Position numbers and translations under genes: made by a program
Shown here: positions 59,120-64,000 of the stretch, piece after piece
Position numbering within the stretch: position 1 is the stretch's first letter
Layout: the number at the start of each line of letters is the position of its first letter
The notes under the pieces: generated by a model
Databases searched by the model: none
Told to the model about the DNA's origin: nothing
The model's input: only the letters and a program-made list of their open reading frames with translations
Assembly: GCA_001466705.2 (NCBI GenBank)
Contig: LATX02000247.1
Coordinates: forward strand, 62,001 to 126,000
Length of the DNA stretch: 64,000 bases
From: Moniliophthora roreri
Taxonomy: Eukaryota > Basidiomycota > Agaricomycetes > Agaricales > Marasmiaceae
Reading direction: 5' to 3'

Positions 59120-59740
59120 TGATGGCCCCAGATATGACATCAGGTGTTTTTTGCTGTATAAAAATCTACTCTTTCTCACTAATTTCCATCCATCTAATGG
59201 TATTCCTTATGTGGGTAAGTTTTGTTCTTATTTGAGAAGCCATTTAGAATACAGAATATGGGTGGTTGGACTGGATGGAGGGGGTGGGGGGGTATAACAG
59301 ATTGTGGTACTTTTGGCTGAACATCAATATTCAGGGCCATCATCTTTCATAACACTAAGTAGAAGCAAAGTGTGTCAAAGTGGGGACTGAGAGAAGCATC
59401 AAAGCATAAATCTTTAAGACTCCAAGTTGATGTGTCACATGCCATTCTTTTTTCTTCTTTCTTTGTTTCTTTGTCTATAACAACAACAATGACAACAACT
59501 ACTACTATGTCTGCCACTATCATACCCCCATACTCCTATGAGTGCTCAGAATTAACAACATTGACAAGTGGTGGAATTTCAATTTTGACAATATTGTAGT
59601 AGATAGTTTTAATCATGACAGTTGTGTTCATCTGACTTGGTTATCTATTAATCATTTCTGATTGAACTAACAATCCCTTTTCCCCCTCTATAGATATGTT
59701 ATTGTGTCTCAAGAACAGCAACAGAAAAAGTCCAAGAAGA
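59120..59740 (+). repeat. CpG-depleted second copy of the 46-kb repeat
   Basis: Aligned to 45890-46480. In the 66-bp stretch 59564-59629 versus 46299-46364 there are twelve differences, all transitions: ten read C-to-T or G-to-A in this copy, and all five CpGs are lost. Confidence 0.85.
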
Positions 59741-59820
59741 AATTGTCTGAAGATGATAATATTGTTGGGCTCCTTATTCTACCTGTTCTAATTCCAATCA
59801 TGCCAAAGGAAAATCCTTAG
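59489..59820 (+). pseudogene. mutated copy of the small membrane protein
   Basis: Starts M-T-T-T-T-T-M-S-A-T-I-I-P-P-Y and matches the 46230 gene up to the hydrophobic helix, where two consecutive TGG (Trp) codons became TAG TAG (59597-59602). The second exon still reads Y-V-I-V-S-Q-E-Q-Q-Q-K-K-S-K-K-K and continues into a hydrophobic L-L-I-L-P-V-L-I-P-I-M stretch before a TAG near 59820. That extension is absent in the 46-kb copy. The in-frame stops mean no full protein is made unless splicing skips them. Confidence 0.6.
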
Positions 59821-60492
59821 TCTCAGGCTCAGGCTCAGGCTTAGTATGTAAGTTGTCAGGTCTATTTTGTGTACTGTATCCCAAGAACTAACAGGTTTTG
59901 TGCAGCAGATTGAGTACTATAATAATGCCATATTGAGTTTGTACCTTAGAGGAGGCAGTAGTCAAGAGAAGTGGAATTGCAAAAAGAGAAAATGAATAAC
60001 AAAGGATTACTTTTTTTTCTTGAGTCATTACCCCAGAGCTACAAGTCTTATTGCACACATAATATTTATTCTTACAATTTGAATATGTATATGTATGGAA
60101 ACTAGTATATCAAATTGAGTCCAAGGCATTAGGAAAAACCCTTGCTGTGATCCCAGTTGATAGTTGACAATAAGTTAAGATTTTTCATGATAGTCTCTGA
60201 TACTCATGCAATCTCACAGTCAGCTAAGATCAGACAAATTATTCAAGTGCTCATGATAGAGCACACATATCATGGAATATCATGCACTGTCATACCCTTT
60301 CTACTTTTTTTTTACAACTTGATCAGACACAGAATCACTGGTAACCATATGTATTATTAGGCAGAGAATAATGTAGTATATGGATTTAGATATGAAATAC
60401 ATGAAATAAAATGAATACATAAAAAGATGAGATATTAACCTTCTATTTTATCAAAATCCACATCAGGCATCTGTTGTTATTGAACTGAATCA

Positions 60493-61315
60493 CTAGGCAA
60501 TCTGGTAAAGTATATGAGTCAGGGACAATAAAGATAAGGTTATGACATACTTCTGAGCAAGCTTATAAAGTGTGCAATTTTCCTTTTCTGCCTTTCTTGG
60601 CAACACATCTAGTAAAAAGGTCAGAGTGCAGAACATATGAATTATACATATTTTCAGTGCTAAAGTCTTCATTGCCTCTGTTCCTGGTGGCTGCATACTC
60701 TTGGAGACAGGCATACACCTGAAATGGCTGGTAAGTGATGATAGAGATAGAAATAGAAGCATTACTGCTATTGCTGTCATAGCAAGCATTGGAATAGGGA
60801 TCTCAATCTCGTTAGGCTTGTCAGAGATAGATAATGTAAAGTTGGGCTGAACCATCATCCATGCTGATATTGGGCCTGCAAAGAATGCAAGGTGGAGCAC
60901 TCCAATGATACTGGCATGCTGGTATAGTAGATGCTTCAAGATGGTTGTAGGGTCTGATTCCTAGATAAATAAAATAATAATTAGTTAAAGGAAACATGGC
61001 CAGCTAGAGTAAACTTGTGTCAAGCATAGGAAAAATGTAATTTGACTTGGAGAGGAGTTTCTCAACATAGCTCTTGCATTCAGCAGCATTGGTGATCTTC
61101 ATCAAGCCATAGGCTCTCACAATGAAAAGCAGAATGTCAGACTTGATTTGGAAGCAGCAGTAGCTAATTGTAATGGAGATCTGAGTAGAAATATGCAAAT
61201 AATGAATGTTAGTCCTGAAGAAGTGAAATAAAGCATTGACATACATTTTGAACCAAGAGATTACAGTATTCCAAATCTTGCTATAAGCATTCAACAATTG
61301 ATATAGCAGCATCAA
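60493..61315 (-). CDS. hypothetical multi-pass membrane protein
   Basis: The main exon (60957-60493) codes for E-S-D-P-T-T-I-L-K-H-L-L-Y-Q-H-A-S and hydrophobic segments I-G-V-L-H-L-A-F-F-A-G-P, I-P-M-L-A-M-T-A-I-A-V-M-L-L-F-L-S-L-S and I-C-I-I-H-M-F-C-T-L-T-F-L-L, that is about four TM helices. An upstream frame (61315-61004) has another membrane-like part and is separated by an intron-like stretch ending ttatctag, although the phase at its donor is unresolved. No family recognised. The frame is intact over about 150 codons in DNA that otherwise looks mutated. Confidence 0.45.
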
Positions 61316-61326
61316 GGAGCTGCTTG

Positions 61327-61488
61327 ATGACCACTACCACCACTACCACCATGACTGCCACTATTGTACCCACTCCAGAGGTTGCATATCCCTTTGACCC
61401 TTCTAATTCAACATTGACAGATGACAATGGGCTTGCTAGTAGGGTGGTGTTTCTGTTCCCAGTGACAGTAATGTTTATGTTATTCTAA
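61327..61488 (+). CDS. small membrane protein, third member of the M-T-T-family
   Basis: 53 residues. M-T-T-T-T-T-T-T-M-T-A-T-I-V-P-T-P-E-V, then a polar middle (D-P-S-N-S-T-L-T-D-D-N) and a C-terminal hydrophobic stretch V-V-F-L-F-P-V-T-V-M-F-M-L-F. The start resembles the genes at 46230 and 59489 (Thr run, M-(S/T)-A-T-I-(I/V)-P), but the rest differs. It may be continued by a spliced exon as in the others. Function unknown. It is divergent from the minus-strand membrane gene, with the two starts only about 12 bp apart. Confidence 0.4.
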   Translation: MTTTTTTTMTATIVPTPEVAYPFDPSNSTLTDDNGLASRVVFLFPVTVMFMLF

Positions 61489-62225
61489 GAATATGGGGAA
61501 AGTTGAAACACAATGGAAAAATAATGCTTTAACACAATGGTTGAAAGGCAAGTCATAGGCAATCAACTGGAAAAATAAATGAACTTGAGGGTTGCTGGCT
61601 AGGCACTTGTTGAATCAGATAAGTGTTCAATACCTTGTAGGTCCTATATCAAACTAGATTCATAGAGACCAGCTGGATGTCAGAAAGATGTAGAAAATGA
61701 GCAAAAAAGACAACTGGGAGTCAAGCTGTAATGAGAATCTGCCATGTCATCATATCATCAGCTTCAAGTTGAATTCTCTAGCAAAAGTGTCAGTTGCACC
61801 AGTCAAAAATCGAGTCATTTGAGAAGGAAACTAGCCAAATAAGACATTATTAAGTTATCAACATACTGCTCTTTCATCTGGATGAATGTCATAAAAAGCT
61901 GAGATCATGCAAGTTGTGGATGGAGATGTCAGACCACCAATAATTGATAATCCATTGACCAAAGCTAGTGGCAAAGCAGACCAGCACTTATTGAGTACTT
62001 TATTCCCTTCTGTGGGTCTATACTTCAGGGGGCAAATACAAATTCAAGTAATAGGTCAAGTAACATTACTTGTGTCATCTTACTGTTATTCTAACTTACT
62101 TAACTATACCTTGGCCCTCAATTTAGTCATCCTTCAAGCCTCTAAATGTGTCTCTTGATTGTTCTCAGAGCTAATTTGGTGTGCATGATAAGCCTAGTAC
62201 ATGACAACAAAAAATAAATGTTATA
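61489..62225. other. no gene seen
   Basis: AT-rich, CpG-poor, short frames only (83 codons at 61907-62158, +). Confidence 0.4.
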
Positions 62226-62229
62226 TTTA

Positions 62230-63753
62230 TTAATGTTTTTTCTCTCTCTTTGCAAAGCTATCAACAAAGCGCCTGATTTTTGAACCAATCCTTTTTATTT
62301 GTCGCAGTTTGGAAGTATGAGAAGCAACTTCAAAGCTATTATTAGCATTGAAAGCTGTTGAGGCTGTCACATCAGCTACATCTTCAACTGATGTCTCTGT
62401 TTCAGTCTCCACTTCCTCTCCTACATTTCTATCTGAAGAATTCTGAGTTCAAGAGTTTATTGCATTTACTATTTTGACTCACATGTCAAGAGAGGATATC
62501 CTTGTTCCTCTGCATATGCTGTACTGTAAGGGTCATACCCTTTTGAATGCAGATAATCCAAAACTGCCTTGTAATCTTCAATGCACCACCAACTTCCAAA
62601 TGACATCTGGATCTCAATCTGAGGAAGGCCATATTCATCTACATCAACTGGTGTACCAGGCCCATCTGGATTGAGAGACCAATGTATAAATAGACCTTCA
62701 GGTGAATATTTGAGGCAAGGGAGTCCATTGATCATCTCTGTTTTGAGTGGATCAATGAAAAGGTAGATAGAGACTGAGGATGTGGCTGAGGAGCTAGAAA
62801 GAGGCTTGAACTGTCCCTTGATGTCAAAATGTATGTGATCAAGAAGATCTGCTTGACTTGTCAAACAGTAAACTGGAAGCAGATTCAAGAGAACATACAG
62901 CAGTATTGCAATGAGTCAAGATCTATTCCAGATTTCTTCATGAAGACAAATGATTGGCTGAGGAAAGCACCTCTAACATGTCTTTTCATGTCTCTGGGTA
63001 GTGCAAGAGAAAAGCAGAAGTGAAAATCACCTCCCTGTTGCCAATTCAGGAAGGAAATTCTAACTTGAGAATTTACTGTTGCAAAATTACATGAGGATGC
63101 AATTCAATCAATAATCATAACCTCTTACCAGACTTCCAATTGGTGATCTCTATATCAACTGTTGACTTCCACCATCTGGGTACCCACTCCAGCATCAGAT
63201 CCAAGGACTGAAATGATGCTAAAATAGGACCTCGAACATTGTCCCACTCCTTCTTGAAGCAGGCACTAAATGGTATCAATCCATCAAGAGCAATGTCCAA
63301 AGGATCCACATTCAAGTCCATCCTCCCAAGCATAGAAATTGAGTCAAGGTATTCTCCTGTAATTTGTGATACATAGCTAATTATGTCCAGTCTGGACTCC
63401 AGTGTGTTATCCAATGCAGGAGGGGGGATTTGAGGTTGCCTTAAATAGTTCCATATCCCTGTGTAATCTGTAAAGCAATATTGAGGATTATTGGAGGTTT
63501 GCACCTGGCTGTTTACATGTGTATTGATGGGGAAGTCCAAGGTATAACAGAATGATTGGGTAGAAAATTCAAACTCCCAATAGGAGATAGGTGTGAATTC
63601 CTGTTGCATAAGTAATGTCATCACCAATACAAGAGACAGCATTAAAAAGACTTGTACCTCTAATATTTCTGGTGCAAAGGAGAAGACTTCCTCATCATCT
63701 ATCAGCTTGAATAGCAGTGAGTCAGTAGCATAGCCAGAAAATAGCTGGAGCAC
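62230..63753 (-). CDS. hypothetical protein of an Agaricomycete-expanded family (multi-exon)
   Basis: Three long frames in order: 63753-63115 (212 codons, with Y-W-E-F-E-F-S-T-Q-S-F and W-D-N-V-R-G-P-I-L-A-S-F), 62888-62469 (139 codons) and 62412-62230 (60 codons, basic, ends K-R-E-K-K-H). The middle part has F-I-H-W-S-L-N-P-D-G-P-G, E-Y-G-L-P-Q-I-E-I-Q, W-W-C-I-E-D-Y-K-A-V-L-D-Y and S-K-G-Y-D-P-Y-S-T-A-Y-A-E-E-Q-G-Y-P-L. From memory, the order W-S-x-D-P-x-G, G-L-P, W..Y..I..F..x-K-G-F-D-P and L-G-Y-P-L is a recurrent C-terminal signature of many uncharacterised Agaricomycete proteins. No enzymatic motif is seen. It may begin beyond 63753. Stop-free frames in CpG-free DNA are notable (see findings). 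Confidence 0.5.
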
Positions 63754-63759
63754 ACATGG

Positions 63760-64000
63760 AGGATGTTTAAATATGCTGGAATGGTTGGTGTTGTTTCATA
63801 GTGATTTAATACATCCATAGCATTGACATGAGCTGAAATGTTTGTCAACAAACTGTCATACTTCTTTCAAATGCTTACCATTGTGATATATCAATGCAGG
63901 AGAGAATGAGTGTGCTACTCCAAAGAGTTGTGGGAGCTTTGCATGTCTTTAAATGATCTAGTTATGAATTTGAATTGCTTTCCATAATGAAATCACACAC
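63760..64000. other. window end, no gene seen
   Basis: CpG-poor, AT-rich; possibly contains upstream exons or the promoter of the minus-strand gene ending at 62230. Confidence 0.3.

Larger units (their letters stand above)
54550..64000. other. CpG-depleted domain
   Basis: CpG dinucleotides become rare from about 54.6 kb and nearly vanish after 56.7 kb. By eye I find none in 57001-58620 and none in 62461-63180, although these stretches are not extremely AT-rich; CpA/TpG are abundant. Isolated CpGs remain, for example near 60811, 61809 and 62271. DNA to the left of about 54.5 kb has ordinary CpG content. The domain ends beyond the window. Confidence 0.85.

Noticed and set aside
1..64000. tRNA, rRNA or telomeric repeats
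   Set aside because: No B-box-like GGTTCGANTCC in a plausible cloverleaf, no rRNA blocks and no TTAGGG arrays were noticed.

Overview
The window looks like part of a basidiomycete (Agaricomycete, probably Agaricales) chromosome. The evidence is many 45-60 nt GT-AG introns, a heme-thiolate peroxidase, a laccase relic, F-box/LRR, MYND, BAH-PHD and DUF6534-type genes, Ty1/copia and Ty3/gypsy relics, and a DUF6589-like gene next to a RecQ-like helicase. I cannot name the species. All gene calls come from reading translations and splice signals by eye; no database search was run.

Layout. 1-4.4 kb: almost empty. 4.4-9.5 kb: heme-thiolate peroxidase (+), F-box/LRR gene (+), seven-TM gene A (-). 9.5-12.1 kb: empty. 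12.1-21.6 kb: F-box gene (-), then a divergent pair made of a BAH-PHD chromatin-type protein (-) and a large protein (+) joining a PD-(D/E)XK nuclease-like domain to a protein-kinase-like domain, then a weak hypothetical gene. 22.5-25.3 kb: three tandem, diverged, hairpin-rich units of unknown nature. 25.3-35.3 kb: a membrane-protein cluster with intact seven-TM genes B and C (convergent), two broken relics of the same family, and a DUF6534-type gene. 35.9-38.2 kb: MYND-finger gene. 38.9-41.8 kb: a graveyard with an SDR fragment, a laccase fragment, a Ty1/copia 3' end with its LTR, and a gene cut off at that LTR. 42.4-44.9 kb: a roughly 1.15-kb direct tandem duplication sharing sequence with the edge of the 22.5-25.3 kb array. 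45.9-46.5 kb: a repeat carrying a small membrane-protein gene. 47.0-48.5 kb: an unrecognised, frame-broken coding chain. 48.9-54.4 kb: DUF6589-like and helicase genes facing each other, both with in-frame stops. 54.6-64 kb: strongly CpG-depleted DNA with a Ty3/gypsy chromovirus relic, a mutated second copy of the 46-kb repeat and several unrecognised minus-strand genes.

Main points. (1) Comparing the 46-kb and 59-kb repeat copies shows a RIP-like or methylation-deamination signature: all differences in an aligned 66-bp stretch are transitions, every CpG is lost, and TGG codons became TAG. (2) The 22.5-25.3 kb array has repeated perfect hairpins, including one with a two-sided compensatory base-pair change between units, which suggests selection for nucleic-acid structure. 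(3) The nuclease-kinase fusion resembles the domain logic of Crinkler-type effectors. (4) A seven-TM receptor-like family is locally amplified, and all three intact copies keep a 19-nt micro-exon.
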